NCBI GenBank assembly: GCA_038900335.1
Contig: JBBMRB010000019.1
Coordinates: 15,441-79,440, forward strand
Origin: Rs1 sp038900335
GTDB taxonomy: Bacteria > Pseudomonadota > Gammaproteobacteria > Pseudomonadales > Balneatricaceae
Direction: 5' to 3'
DNA: 64,000 bases
The number at the start of each line of letters is the position of its first letter. Position 1 is the first letter of the stretch. Below are positions 43,478 through 53,485 of this stretch, in pieces. A program made the position numbers and the translations under genes. The notes beneath the pieces are model-generated. The model was not told the DNA's origin, did no database searches, and saw only the letters and a program-made list of their open reading frames with translations.

Positions 43478-44848
43478 CTAAAGAGCGATGAAATCTACTA
43501 CCTTTTGCTCGACCCTTTTAATACTTGGATAATCGCCAATAGGCGATTTCTGTTGCACAGCTCTAGACAACATATCTAAGGCGAGTGCACTACTCATATT
43601 GCGAATATAATGACGACTACTCGATGCAGAAAACTGTACTTTTTGGCTATAAATTTTTTCATGTGCCTTCACTGCAATAACCACAGTGCCGACAGGAATC
43701 TGCTCGCTGCCACCGCCGGGCCCTGCTACCCCACTGGTCGCGACTGCAAAGTCTGTAATTAAACGCTCTGATTGGACCTCGCTTTTAGTCAGCGCACAAG
43801 CTGCACCTGTTGCCATTTGTATCACACAATCTAATGACACTTCGCTGTGTTGTAAAATAGTGGCACTAGAGACTGCTAACAACGCTTTTTTGGCCTCATT
43901 ACAGTAGGTAACAATACCTTGCTTTAAATAGGCTGAGCTGCCGGCAAAATTTACTAATTGACTGCTAATATCGCCACCGGTTAATGACTCAGCTATCGCC
44001 AATGTCTGAGTACTAGCAACCAATAAATGGTGCACGCGCTCAGCCACACTATTACAGCTTTGCGCTACCACACTATCAGCTAACACTGTTACGGCTTGTT
44101 GATAAGCATCCTGTTTTGCCTGCTCATTACACTGTCGCGCTATCAGCTTAAGCTCTAAATAAGGAGAAAACGAGCGATAGCCTAAACTAATACCATGCGG
44201 CCATGATAATGGCTCTAATAAATCCGCCATTGCGGACTCGCCAATACCTAAGGTCAATAGCTTCGTCACACTGACTTGCTCTAGCTCAACCTCATTAATA
44301 TTGACCTTAAGCTGGGCAGCTTTTGCTGATAGCGCCTGCTCTTTAACGAATGGAATAAACTGATGAGTGATCATGTGTTTAAACTCATGGGGCACACCGG
44401 GGGTAAAAAACAGCCAGGCTCGGTGAAGCTTTACTCTAAAACCGCAGGCAGTACCGACTGGGTTCTCTATCATCACAGCGCCTTGTGGCAATAGCGCCTG
44501 CTTTAAATTACTAGCAGATATCGTAAGGTTTCTAGCGCTAAAGCGCTGCTCTAACGTTGCACGCCACAGCTTATTTTCAACCAACTCAACAGCCATTGCC
44601 TGAGCCATCGCCTGCGTTGATAAATCATCAGCTGTAGGGCCTAAACCGCCGTTGACCAAAATAATATCAGCATATTGACTGCGCTCACTAAACACGGCGA
44701 TTAAATCATCTAACCTGTCGCCTATGGTGGTACGGCGCTGCATTTCAAAACCCGCATCCATTAACTCATTGCCAAGCCATGCAGCATTGGTGTCAACTAT
44801 CTGGCCTGCGAGCACTTCTTCACCGGTACAAATCATTTCTAATTTCAT
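43478..44848 (-). CDS. cinA: CinA-like protein (MoCF domain plus nicotinamide-nucleotide amidohydrolase domain)
   Basis: A 456-residue two-domain protein. The N-terminal molybdopterin-binding-like domain begins MKLEMICTGEEVLAGQIVDTN and contains VNGGLGPTADD and FFTPGVPHEF. It is the COG1058 part that can hydrolyse ADP-ribose. The C-terminal PncC domain (about 275-430; IAESLTGGDISSQLV, AVATSGVAGPGG) deamidates NMN to nicotinic acid mononucleotide in NAD recycling. It is slightly longer than the usual 410-430 residues owing to extra sequence between domains and a C-terminal tail. Stand-alone gene, unlike the cinA-recA arrangement in many relatives. Confidence 0.9.
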   Translation of the reverse strand: MKLEMICTGEEVLAGQIVDTNAAWLGNELMDAGFEMQRRTTIGDRLDDLIAVFSERSQYADIILVNGGLGPTADDLSTQAMAQAMAVELVENKLWRATLEQRFSARNLTISASNLKQALLPQGAVMIENPVGTACGFRVKLHRAWLFFTPGVPHEFKHMITHQFIPFVKEQALSAKAAQLKVNINEVELEQVSVTKLLTLGIGESAMADLLEPLSWPHGISLGYRSFSPYLELKLIARQCNEQAKQDAYQQAVTVLADSVVAQSCNSVAERVHHLLVASTQTLAIAESLTGGDISSQLVNFAGSSAYLKQGIVTYCNEAKKALLAVSSATILQHSEVSLDCVIQMATGAACALTKSEVQSERLITDFAVATSGVAGPGGGSEQIPVGTVVIAVKAHEKIYSQKVQFSASSSRHYIRNMSSALALDMLSRAVQQKSPIGDYPSIKRVEQKVVDFIAL

Positions 44849-45131
44849 TACTACTCTCTTATGTTAATAATGGCCGCCATGATGCCGGCACATATTATCA
44901 ACAATCATCCAAACCAATCCATTCAACGATTAAAACATGACGATGATAATATTGCTCATAATCACCTTTTTTGATGGCGATAAAACAGCATTGATTCTAG
45001 GCTATATAATTGAATTAATTATCTATATTCCGTTAATATGTAAAGTTATGTAAAGTAGCAACAAAACTCTAGCGAATATTTATTTAACGATTAAACTAAG
45101 AGCAACGATAATAAAAGGTTAAAACGTAATT

Positions 45132-46604
45132 TTGATAAATAAACGTAATAAACAGCTAGTGTTGCCCGCTGCAAAAAAGCGACACCTTTTACTCATCCCT
45201 ACTTTATTGCTAGCTGCCTGCTCTGGGCTGCCATCCCAGCAGGGCTCACAAATAAATAGCAGCACACTCAATCCACTTATCGCCAATCAATACAACCCCG
45301 AGTCCGCTCCACTTTCCTCAGCACAAACCTTAGCAGTTTTAAGTGAACAGCTTTGGATTAAAGATGGTTTAGGCAATACAGATAACGCTGCTCTTAATCG
45401 CGTTATTCAAACAGCATTAGCTAAGCACCCTACTATTATTGAAAATGAAGCCATCGTTAAACAGGCACAACAACAAGTAATCATCACTAGTTCAGATAAC
45501 CTATTGAGCGTTAGTTTAGCAGGCTCTGTATCAAAAAGTACCAGCTCGGCTAGCTCATCGCCAAGTAATAGTGCCAACTTAGCCCTCAATGGCAGTATCC
45601 CTCTAGATGTATGGGGCAATTTAAGCGCATCCAGTAAAGCGGCGCACTATCAATTAAGCGCGGCCCAAGCGCAATTAGCATTAGCTAAGCGCACACTCGT
45701 CGCAGATATTAGCAAAGCTTGGTATCGCCTTGTCTATAATCAACTATTTTTAACGCTTAAGCAAAAGCAGCGCGCTAATAGTGCGACACAATTAGCGACT
45801 ATTGAATCATCTTATCATCAGGGTTTATCAGCCGCGCTCGATGTTTATTTAGCTCGCCAAAATATAGAGACTGCCAAGGTCGCTCTGATAGCTGCAAAGC
45901 GCAATACTCAAAGTGCTTCACGTACTCTTGAAACCTTATTGTCATTATATCCAAGTGGTCAGCTGACCCTAGATAGCCCACTGCCGACTCTATCAGATGA
46001 ATTACAATATCCCTTGGGCATACCTGCTGACTTACTGGCTAATAGAGCAGACTTAAATAGTAGCTGGCTAGCAGTGTTAGCACAAGATGCCACTGTTGCT
46101 AGTCGTTATGCCGCGCGCTTTCCACAATTTTCGCTCAGTGGCGATATCTCACTTAGCTCTACTGGATTAGCGAATCTATTTTCAGAAAACCTAGCTTGGT
46201 CGCTATTAACCAGTGTCGGCCAAAGTTTAATTGATAACGGCAAAAACAAAGCATTGTATGAACAAGCCAAAGCGAGGCTCATCGAGCAAGAGCAGCAATA
46301 TTTACAGGTTTTACGAGCAGCGTTTAATGAAGTGGAAACACTACTTAGTGATGAGCATGCTATTAGACAGCAATGGAGCCTGACAAAACTAGCGTTGAAA
46401 AATAGCCAACTAGCATTTGATCATGTCTCATTACAATACCAAAACGGTTTATCAACCTACCAGCAAGTGCTTGATATCCAAGATAGGTTATTCAGCCAGC
46501 AACAAGCGGAGCTAGAGCTACAACTCTCGTTAGTCGATAATCGAATTAATTTAATACTCGCCTTAGGCACTAGCGAGATAACACCTCAAGTGAATGGACA
46601 ATAA
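45132..46604 (+). CDS. RND efflux outer membrane lipoprotein, NodT/OprM family
   Basis: A 490-residue outer membrane factor. The signal ends in a lipobox, LLAAC, near residue 30, so it should be acylated and sorted to the outer membrane. Two OEP repeats follow; the second ends LQYQNGLSTYQQVLDIQDRLFSQQQAELELQ, typical of OprM/NodT channels. The first in-frame start is TTG at 45132 with a poorly spaced AAAGG; an in-frame GTG lies nine codons on. It is the first gene of a tripartite efflux operon, 2 bp before the adaptor gene. Confidence 0.87.
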   Translation: MINKRNKQLVLPAAKKRHLLLIPTLLLAACSGLPSQQGSQINSSTLNPLIANQYNPESAPLSSAQTLAVLSEQLWIKDGLGNTDNAALNRVIQTALAKHPTIIENEAIVKQAQQQVIITSSDNLLSVSLAGSVSKSTSSASSSPSNSANLALNGSIPLDVWGNLSASSKAAHYQLSAAQAQLALAKRTLVADISKAWYRLVYNQLFLTLKQKQRANSATQLATIESSYHQGLSAALDVYLARQNIETAKVALIAAKRNTQSASRTLETLLSLYPSGQLTLDSPLPTLSDELQYPLGIPADLLANRADLNSSWLAVLAQDATVASRYAARFPQFSLSGDISLSSTGLANLFSENLAWSLLTSVGQSLIDNGKNKALYEQAKARLIEQEQQYLQVLRAAFNEVETLLSDEHAIRQQWSLTKLALKNSQLAFDHVSLQYQNGLSTYQQVLDIQDRLFSQQQAELELQLSLVDNRINLILALGTSEITPQVNGQ

Positions 46605-46606
46605 CA

Positions 46607-47869
46607 ATGCGCAGATTTATGCTACCTATCTTCATCATCATTATTGCCAGCGCTGTTATTTGGTATATAAAAAGTAATGCCCCTGTATCTAAACAGCGCC
46701 CCGCTCAAACCGCTAAAAGCGTGAGTGTTGATACCAAGAAAGTCAGGGCGCAAACACTGCAAGTGACACTCAATAGTTTTGGCCAAGTCAGCGCCAAAAA
46801 TGCTACCAACATTAGCTCACAAGTTAGCGGTCGTGTACTAACTATCAGCGAGCAATTAGAAGAAGGTGCCTTTTTTAACGAAGGTGATTTATTACTAACA
46901 ATTGATAATAGAGATTATCAAAGTGCAATCAACAGTGCAAAAGCGAGCTTAACTAAAGCACAGCAAGCGTTAGTGTTAGAGCAAGCACAAGTAAAACAAG
47001 CAAAAGCTGACTGGCGTCGCTTAAACCCAAAAAAAGCAGTGCCCTCTCTAGTATCACGCACACCACAAGTGCTCAGTGCTAAAGCCGATGTCTCAGCGGC
47101 TCATGCGCAATACAATAACGCGATACTCAATTTTCAACGCACTAAGATTGTTGCACCATTTAATGGCCGCGTTATCAGTAAAGACGTCAACATAGGTGAT
47201 TTCATCAACGCTAACACAGCATTGGCAAATATTATTAGCACCGATCAATTACAGGTGCGTTTAGCACTAAAAAATAGCGATCTAGCATTTATTGACCTAC
47301 CTGAGCAATTTTTAAAAGTAGGGGATAGTCAGAGCACGAGTAACCCTGATACCAGCAACAACCGCTTGCCTGATGTTACTTTAATCTCTGATTTATATAG
47401 CACTACTAGCCAAAAGACACAGCTCTGGTCTGGCAAAATTGTGCGCACCGAAGCGACAATAGATCAGGCTACCCAACAGTTATATGTCATCGCTGAAATA
47501 ACAAACCCCTATGCCGTTGAGCATAGCGATAAACACCCACTTAAAATTGGTCAATACGTAAACGCCAGCATTGCCGGCAAGCGCATTGAAAATGCAACAA
47601 CCGTCAATGTCACTAACATTTACCAGGGTGAATATGTGTTTATCGTTGATGAGGGCATTATCCGCAAAAGAGCAATCAACATTGCTTGGCAAAATGACAC
47701 AGTTGCATTAATAAATGAGGGTTTGTCCGCAGGTGATATTCTAATTACCAGTATTTTATCGCAAGACAGCGAAGGCAGCCGTGCAATGACGACTGCGGGC
47801 AACACTAAAGATAAAACTGGCCAGCGCCCTAGAGACAAAGATGCAAAACCAGACAACAAAGCCAATTAA
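46607..47869 (+). CDS. RND efflux periplasmic adaptor (membrane fusion protein)
   Basis: A 420-residue HlyD/AcrA-family protein with one N-terminal membrane anchor (about 5-20). The barrel-sandwich lipoyl half-motif is QVSGRVLTISEQLEEGAFFNEGDLLLTIDNRDY, followed by a coiled-coil hairpin and the second half-motif KIVAPFNGRVISKDVNIGDFI. The C-terminal beta-barrel and membrane-proximal domains are present. The last 40 residues are polar, rich in lysine and aspartate. It bridges the inner-membrane pump and outer channel. Gene order outer channel-adaptor-pump is less usual than adaptor-pump-channel but known. Confidence 0.9.
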   Translation: MRRFMLPIFIIIIASAVIWYIKSNAPVSKQRPAQTAKSVSVDTKKVRAQTLQVTLNSFGQVSAKNATNISSQVSGRVLTISEQLEEGAFFNEGDLLLTIDNRDYQSAINSAKASLTKAQQALVLEQAQVKQAKADWRRLNPKKAVPSLVSRTPQVLSAKADVSAAHAQYNNAILNFQRTKIVAPFNGRVISKDVNIGDFINANTALANIISTDQLQVRLALKNSDLAFIDLPEQFLKVGDSQSTSNPDTSNNRLPDVTLISDLYSTTSQKTQLWSGKIVRTEATIDQATQQLYVIAEITNPYAVEHSDKHPLKIGQYVNASIAGKRIENATTVNVTNIYQGEYVFIVDEGIIRKRAINIAWQNDTVALINEGLSAGDILITSILSQDSEGSRAMTTAGNTKDKTGQRPRDKDAKPDNKAN

Positions 47870-47940
47870 AATTGCTACAAAACAACCTGCAGCAGCAAAG
47901 CTAACGTAATGACACTTATTAATAATGAACTGGAAAAATA

Positions 47941-50900
47941 ATGATTGAATGGTTTACTAGAAATCATGTAGCGGCAAACCTAATGATGCTGGCCATAGTA
48001 ATTCTTGGCTTGTTTAGTTTAAAAACGCGCATTCCGCTAGAAGTTTTTCCAAGCTTTGAATCAAATATCATCTCAACCAAAGTGACACTCTCAGGTGCAA
48101 CGGCTGAAGACATCGAGCAGAGTGTCACCTTATTAATAGAGGAAGCTGTTGCAGATTTAGAAGGGATCGAATCAATCACCAGCTACTCAACTGAGGGCAG
48201 TACCTCCATCAATATGGAAGTTGAAGATGGCTATAATAAACGAGAGTTATTAGCGGATGTTAAAAGCGCCATTGATACCATCAGTGATTTCCCAGTTGAT
48301 GCAGATAGCCCATTAACTCAATTAAGCAAAAGAGTCAGAGAAGTCATCAGCGTCAGTGTTGCCGGTGATTTTAGTGAGCAAAAAATACGTGACTACGGTG
48401 AAAAAGTTAGAGACGATCTACTACGTATCAAAGGGATTACGCAAGTAGAACTTGATCGTGTGCGTGACAACCAAATCAATATTGATATTGACCAGCAAAA
48501 ATTACGTCAATTCAATCTCACCCTCAGTGATATAGAAACTGCCATTAACAATAGCTCTGTCGACTCATCTGCCGGCAATTTGCGCACCCCAGGCGGTGAC
48601 ATTCTAATCAGCACAAAAGGCAAAGCCTTCAGCGCTGCTGCGTTCGCTAATATTGTGATTAAAACTGCTGAAAACGGCAGTATCATCACCTTAAAAGATA
48701 TTGCACTGATAGAGCAAGGTTTTAAAGAGACACCGCTTAAAACACGATTTAATGGCCAGCCAGCCGCGCTAGTAGAAGTGTATCGCGTTGGCGATCAAAA
48801 CGCGCTGAGCATAGCTGAAAGTGTCAGAAATTATATTGATGAACAACAGGCATCACTGCCGGTAGGCATGTCTTTAAGTTATTGGAGTGATAGATCTAAA
48901 GTCTTAAAAAGTCGCCTTAAAACGCTGACTGATAACGCTATACAAGGCGGCGTGCTGGTACTTATTCTGCTCTCATTATTCTTGCGCCCCTCTATCGCTT
49001 TTTTTGTATTCTTGGGAATACCGATCAGTTTCATGGGCGCTTTTATCATCATGCCCTTTCTTGATATTACCTTGAACATTATTAGTTTATTCGGTTTTAT
49101 CCTAGTACTTGGTATCGTGGTTGACGATGCCATTGTCACAGGTGAAAATATTTATAGTCACATGCAAAAAGCAGAAAGCGGCATGGACGCTGCTATATTA
49201 GGCACTAAAGAAGTTGCCGTTGCTGTCACTTTTGGGGTATTAACGACCATTGCCGCTTTTATGCCCTTCGCCTTTATTGATGGTGCGCGTGGGGCAATTT
49301 TTGCTCAAATACCGGCCATTGTCGTACCGGTATTACTCTTTTCTCTAATCGAATCTAAATTTATTCTACCTGCCCATTTACGTTTTTTGAAACTGCGCAC
49401 AGCAACCCACAAACCCAATGCTTTTAGTCGCTGGCAACAAAATTTCGCCGATGGTTTTGAAAGATTCATTTTAAATATGTACCGCCCCGTTCTAGAAAAA
49501 GCGCTGCATTATCGCTATACCATTTTGGCAGTCTTTGTCGGTGTCTTAATTATCACCCTCGCTTTTGTTTTTAGTGGTTGGATGCGCTTTACCTTCTTCC
49601 CACGTGTACCTAGTGAAACAGCGAGTGTCACTTTAACTATGCCAACAGGTACCAATTTTGATATTACCGATCAGTATGTTGAGCGCATGGTCAATGCAGC
49701 ATTAGAGCTGCAAAAGAAATATACAAATGAGGAAACCGGAGAAAGTATTATCGTTAATATTTTATCCAGTACCGGTACTAGCTCTGGCGCCAGCCATGAA
49801 GGGCGAGTGCGCTTTGAAACCATAGCACCAGAGGATAGATCCTCCGTTAATGATGATACCATTGGTATGATTGACCTTGTAACGCAATGGCGCAAGATGA
49901 TAGGTCCTATTAAAGGGGCACAGTCATTAAGTTATCGTGCTGAAATAGGCCGTGGCGGCGACCCTATTAACGTCCAGCTCAGCGCTCAATCTAAAGAGCA
50001 AATGCAAGCGGCTTCAATAAGAATAAAAGAGCAACTCAAAAAATACCCAGGCGTGTTTGATATCAGTGATAATTTATCTGATGGTAAAGACGAGCTACAA
50101 ATTTCATTAAAACCTTTAGGTGACGCGCTGGGCATCAGCCGCAACCTTATTATCAGTCAAGTGCGCCAAGCAGTATTGGGAATAGAGGTACAAAATTTTC
50201 AACGCGGGCGCGAAGAGATTCCGGTAAGGGTGCGCCTGCCTCTTGCACAAAGGGATTCTATTGCCGACTTAAAAAGCCTAGAAATTGATATTTCAACAGC
50301 CGGCCAGCAACGTAAAATACCGCTATCGCAAGTAGCTGATGTTAGAATAGTAGCGGGGCCTTCTGCGGTCTATCGCACCGATTATCAGCGCACTGCCAAC
50401 GTTATTGCTGATATCGATAAAACACAGGTAAACACTACGGTATTAAATCGAGACATTGTCGACTTTTTAGCGCAGCTAAAACTGGATTTCCCGCAGGTTG
50501 ATTTCACCTTAAAAGGCGAAGCTGAAGAGCAAAGTGACTCCTTTGGCTCCCTACAGTGGGGGCTAATCTTCGTGTTTTTTGCTATTTATGCGTTATTAGC
50601 TATTCCCTTTCAATCGTTTTTCCAGCCATTAATTGTGATGTCAGTGATCCCTTTCGGCGCTATTGGTGCTATTTTTGGCCACTGGCTACTCGGGATGGAT
50701 TTAACCATCATGAGCTTACTCGGGTTACTGGCGCTTATCGGCGTTGTGGTTAATGACTCCCTCGTACTAGTATCTTTTGTCAATCAGAAAGTAGAGGCCG
50801 GACAAGGTGTTAAACAAGCAGTGTTAACGGCGGGGATCGCCAGATTTAGGCCCGTCATACTGACCTCTATTACCACCTTTGTCGGCCTATTACCTTTATT

Positions 50901-51075
50901 GTTTGAGCAGGCAACGCAAGCACAGTTTTTGATCCCAATGGCTGTTTCGCTCAGTTTCGGTATTATCTTTGCAACAGCTATTACTTTAATCCTCATACCG
51001 GTAAACTATTTGATTATTGAAGACATTAAGCATTTTTTGAAAAGCGATAAACCGACAGCACCAAAACCAACGTAA
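47941..51075 (+). CDS. RND-family efflux pump, inner membrane transporter
   Basis: A 1044-residue AcrB/MexB superfamily pump with 12 membrane helices and two large periplasmic loops. The start MIEWFTRNHVAANLMMLAIVILG is typical of this subgroup. The proton-relay aspartate pair is in GIVVDDAIV in helix 4, and the helix 10-11 repeat has IGVVVNDSLVLVSFVN. It is closest to the general efflux RND permease subgroup of proteobacteria (not HAE1 AcrB itself). The substrate is unknown. It is the third gene of the operon, after a 71 bp gap, and is followed by a strong hairpin. Confidence 0.92.
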   Translation: MIEWFTRNHVAANLMMLAIVILGLFSLKTRIPLEVFPSFESNIISTKVTLSGATAEDIEQSVTLLIEEAVADLEGIESITSYSTEGSTSINMEVEDGYNKRELLADVKSAIDTISDFPVDADSPLTQLSKRVREVISVSVAGDFSEQKIRDYGEKVRDDLLRIKGITQVELDRVRDNQINIDIDQQKLRQFNLTLSDIETAINNSSVDSSAGNLRTPGGDILISTKGKAFSAAAFANIVIKTAENGSIITLKDIALIEQGFKETPLKTRFNGQPAALVEVYRVGDQNALSIAESVRNYIDEQQASLPVGMSLSYWSDRSKVLKSRLKTLTDNAIQGGVLVLILLSLFLRPSIAFFVFLGIPISFMGAFIIMPFLDITLNIISLFGFILVLGIVVDDAIVTGENIYSHMQKAESGMDAAILGTKEVAVAVTFGVLTTIAAFMPFAFIDGARGAIFAQIPAIVVPVLLFSLIESKFILPAHLRFLKLRTATHKPNAFSRWQQNFADGFERFILNMYRPVLEKALHYRYTILAVFVGVLIITLAFVFSGWMRFTFFPRVPSETASVTLTMPTGTNFDITDQYVERMVNAALELQKKYTNEETGESIIVNILSSTGTSSGASHEGRVRFETIAPEDRSSVNDDTIGMIDLVTQWRKMIGPIKGAQSLSYRAEIGRGGDPINVQLSAQSKEQMQAASIRIKEQLKKYPGVFDISDNLSDGKDELQISLKPLGDALGISRNLIISQVRQAVLGIEVQNFQRGREEIPVRVRLPLAQRDSIADLKSLEIDISTAGQQRKIPLSQVADVRIVAGPSAVYRTDYQRTANVIADIDKTQVNTTVLNRDIVDFLAQLKLDFPQVDFTLKGEAEEQSDSFGSLQWGLIFVFFAIYALLAIPFQSFFQPLIVMSVIPFGAIGAIFGHWLLGMDLTIMSLLGLLALIGVVVNDSLVLVSFVNQKVEAGQGVKQAVLTAGIARFRPVILTSITTFVGLLPLLFEQATQAQFLIPMAVSLSFGIIFATAITLILIPVNYLIIEDIKHFLKSDKPTAPKPT

Positions 51076-51080
51076 AAAGC

Positions 51081-51121
51081 CAATATTAACGCTAAGCAAA
51101 TAAGGTTTAGCGTTAATATTG
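51081..51121 (+). terminator. Strong hairpin after the RND operon
   Basis: CAATATTAACGCTAA (51081-51095) pairs perfectly with TTAGCGTTAATATTG (51107-51121), an 11-base loop; TTTTACTT lies a few bases further on. The rest of the gap to 51468 contains no gene; AGGAG precedes the next ATG. Confidence 0.7.
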
Positions 51122-51468
51122 CATCGTTTTACTTAGTTCACATCCTCTTTGGCATTCTATTTCATTGTACAAACACTCTAACCTATAGCTTCTTTTTGAT
51201 AAACATTCTGATAATCAGCGCGCTACAATATCTTAAAACAAGACTATTAATGCTCAAAACCGTCTATTGATGACACTAAAATAGCTATATAGGTGCTGAT
51301 ACGACAATTCTTTGACTATAACCATTGAGAGGGAGCCAAGCCCCTTGTTAAACAGGTATCATATATAGAGATACAGCTGTATCTCACATCGCCGACAGTA
51401 TTACTTTTTTTAAATAAAGAGTTATTGGCGAGGGTTTAGATTTAAATGAAAGATGAAAGGAGCAAAGA

Positions 51469-53067
51469 ATGCGTGAAGAAGCAAACGATGATTATGAGAT
51501 AGGACAGGACAACATAACCCCCTTTGGGTTAGATATACATAACCCAGTATTTTTGATTTCTGGGTTATCGGTGGTCGCCTTCGTCTTAATTTCATTAATG
51601 TTCAAGGAAGAAGCGGGCACTTTTTTTGGATGGTTGAGACCGGCGATAACCAGTACTTTTGATTGGTTCTTTTTACTAAGTGCTAATGTTTTTGTACTTT
51701 TTTGTCTCTTCCTAGTACTTAGCCCCTTGGGCAAAGTACGATTAGGAGGCTCTAAAGCAACACCTGATTTTGGTTACTTAGGCTGGTTTTCCATGCTATT
51801 TGCAGCAGGCATGGGTATTGGTTTAATGTTCTTTGGTGTGTCAGAGCCGATGTCACACTTTAGCTCATCAATGGGCGGCGTTGCAGTAGATGCCAGTACA
51901 GGGCTTAGAACAGACTGGGCGCCATTAGCAGCAGCGGCTGGTAACACTGACGATGCTAGAAACCTAGCAATGGCGGCAACAATTTTCCATTGGGGCTTAC
52001 ACCCATGGGCTATTTATGCGGTTGTCGGACTAGCACTAGCCTTTTTCTCATATAACCACAAACTACCCTTAACCCTACGCTCAGCTTTTTACCCATTATT
52101 AGGCGATAAAGTCTGGGGGTTTTGGGGCCATGTGATTGACATTTTAGCAGTATTTGCCACACTCTTTGGCTTAACTACGTCTTTAGGGTTTGGTACTACT
52201 CAAGCACTCTCAGGGTTTAACTTCCTGTTTGGCTGGGGCACAGGCTCTTTCGCAGTGGTATTACTTATCGCGGTTATTACCGCAGTTGCTATCAGCTCTG
52301 TTGTGCGCGGCGTCGATGGCGGTGTGCGTATACTGTCTGAGTTAAATATGGGATTAGCCTTGCTACTACTATTATTTATTATCATAGTAGGACCTACTTT
52401 TGACATATTTAACGCTATTTTTGGCGGCGGGCTTAGCTATATACAGAACTTAATTCCGCTATCTATGCCTTTTGAGCGAGCGGATGCCAACTTCTCACAA
52501 GGTTGGACTTCATTTTACTGGGCTTGGTGGATTTCTTGGTCTCCTTTCGTTGGTATGTTTATCGCTCGTGTATCAAAAGGACGTACGGTTCGTGAATTTG
52601 TACTATGTGTGGTATTAGTACCAACCATTCTAGGAATTATCTGGATGGGTGCCTTTGGAGGGACCGCTATTAGCCAGGTCATTGCCGATAGCGCCGCACC
52701 TGTTGCTAGTGCCGCTCAAGAGCTTAAGCTGTTCATCATGGTGCAAGAATTCCCACTATCTGGACTCATTTCGATGATAGGTATTGTGCTGGTACTGGTG
52801 TTCTTTATCACCTCATCTGATTCAGGCTCATTAGTAATAGACTCTATCACTGCTGGTGGTAAAGAGTCGGCCCCTGTCGCACAGAAAATTTTCTGGTGCT
52901 CGTTTGAGGGTATTGTGGCGATCGTCCTGCTGCTCATTGGTGGCGCAGACGCCTTAGGAGCCTTTCAAGCGATGGCTGTCTCAACGGGCTTACCGTTCAC
53001 AGCGGTATTACTTGCGATGTGCTTAAGCCTATATATGGGCTTGAAAAAATCGAGCGATCAACTATAA
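51469..53067 (+). CDS. BCCT-family transporter (betaine/carnitine/choline type)
   Basis: A 532-residue sodium- or proton-coupled carrier with 12 membrane helices. GMGIGLMFFGVSEPMSHF holds the GMGIG sodium-site motif of BetP-like symporters. TSFYWAWWISWSPFVGMFIARVSKGRTVREF is the BCCT signature with the aromatic box. ITSSDSGSLVIDSITAGG is also typical. Substrate could be glycine betaine, choline, carnitine or DMSP. The N-terminal tail is short, with no long osmosensory C-terminus. The adjacent convergent TauD/TfdA-type dioxygenase may act on the imported compound, but that link is inference. Confidence 0.9.
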   Translation: MREEANDDYEIGQDNITPFGLDIHNPVFLISGLSVVAFVLISLMFKEEAGTFFGWLRPAITSTFDWFFLLSANVFVLFCLFLVLSPLGKVRLGGSKATPDFGYLGWFSMLFAAGMGIGLMFFGVSEPMSHFSSSMGGVAVDASTGLRTDWAPLAAAAGNTDDARNLAMAATIFHWGLHPWAIYAVVGLALAFFSYNHKLPLTLRSAFYPLLGDKVWGFWGHVIDILAVFATLFGLTTSLGFGTTQALSGFNFLFGWGTGSFAVVLLIAVITAVAISSVVRGVDGGVRILSELNMGLALLLLLFIIIVGPTFDIFNAIFGGGLSYIQNLIPLSMPFERADANFSQGWTSFYWAWWISWSPFVGMFIARVSKGRTVREFVLCVVLVPTILGIIWMGAFGGTAISQVIADSAAPVASAAQELKLFIMVQEFPLSGLISMIGIVLVLVFFITSSDSGSLVIDSITAGGKESAPVAQKIFWCSFEGIVAIVLLLIGGADALGAFQAMAVSTGLPFTAVLLAMCLSLYMGLKKSSDQL

Positions 53068-53100
53068 GTACTAATCTTCTGTACTAATCTTCTGTACTAA
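53068..53100. repeat. Short tandem repeat
   Basis: GTACTAATCTTCT occurs at 53068-53080 and 53081-53093, followed by a partial GTACTAA. It directly overlaps the stop of the BCCT gene. Confidence 0.75.
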
Positions 53101-53103
53101 CTA

Positions 53104-53126
53104 CAGGTACTTATATTAAGTACCTG
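53104..53126 (+). terminator. Terminator of the BCCT gene
   Basis: CAGGTACTTA (53104-53113), loop TAT, TAAGTACCTG (53117-53126), a perfect stem followed by CTTTAAAT. Confidence 0.6.
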
Positions 53127-53146
53127 CTTTAAATATTAAAAGTCAG

Positions 53147-53182
53147 TAAAAAAGCAGGCTTGTCTATGTCGATAAGCCTGCT
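53147..53182 (-). terminator. Terminator of the minus-strand dioxygenase transcript
   Basis: AGCAGGCTT (53153-53161) pairs with AAGCCTGCT (53174-53182). Read on the minus strand the stem is followed by a run of six Ts, so it ends transcription coming from the dioxygenase gene about 300 bp upstream. Confidence 0.7.
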
Positions 53183-53485
53183 ATATTGTCATTATACTGT
53201 GCGTACGAATTAACAATTTTCTATATTGCCATTAGCTATCAGTCATTAACTGCCATACCTCAAACATTCGCCATCTGAGAGCAACTTCTTTAAAATGTAA
53301 AAAAATATCATTAGCACTTAATATTAAAGATGTGAACGGCAGATTTTTAGAATATTGATAGGGGCTTAAGGAAGAAATCACTTCGCCATTGCTTGTCAAA
53401 GAGAAAAGATAAAAACATCTGCAGTGCACTACTTACACTAACAATGCGCTCACTCGTTTTACGGTAAACGCATTAGTCATATCGC
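53183..53485. other. Region between dioxygenase stop and its terminator
   Basis: About 300 bp inside the presumed minus-strand transcript. A 65-codon frame with a GTG start (53429-53232) lies here but lacks a convincing ribosome site or recognised homology. It may be the remnant of a gene or only a 3' untranslated region. Confidence 0.4.

Noticed and set aside
53232..53429. 65-codon GTG-initiated frame between the dioxygenase and its terminator
   Set aside because: No Shine-Dalgarno and no family likeness; noted only as possible gene remnant.
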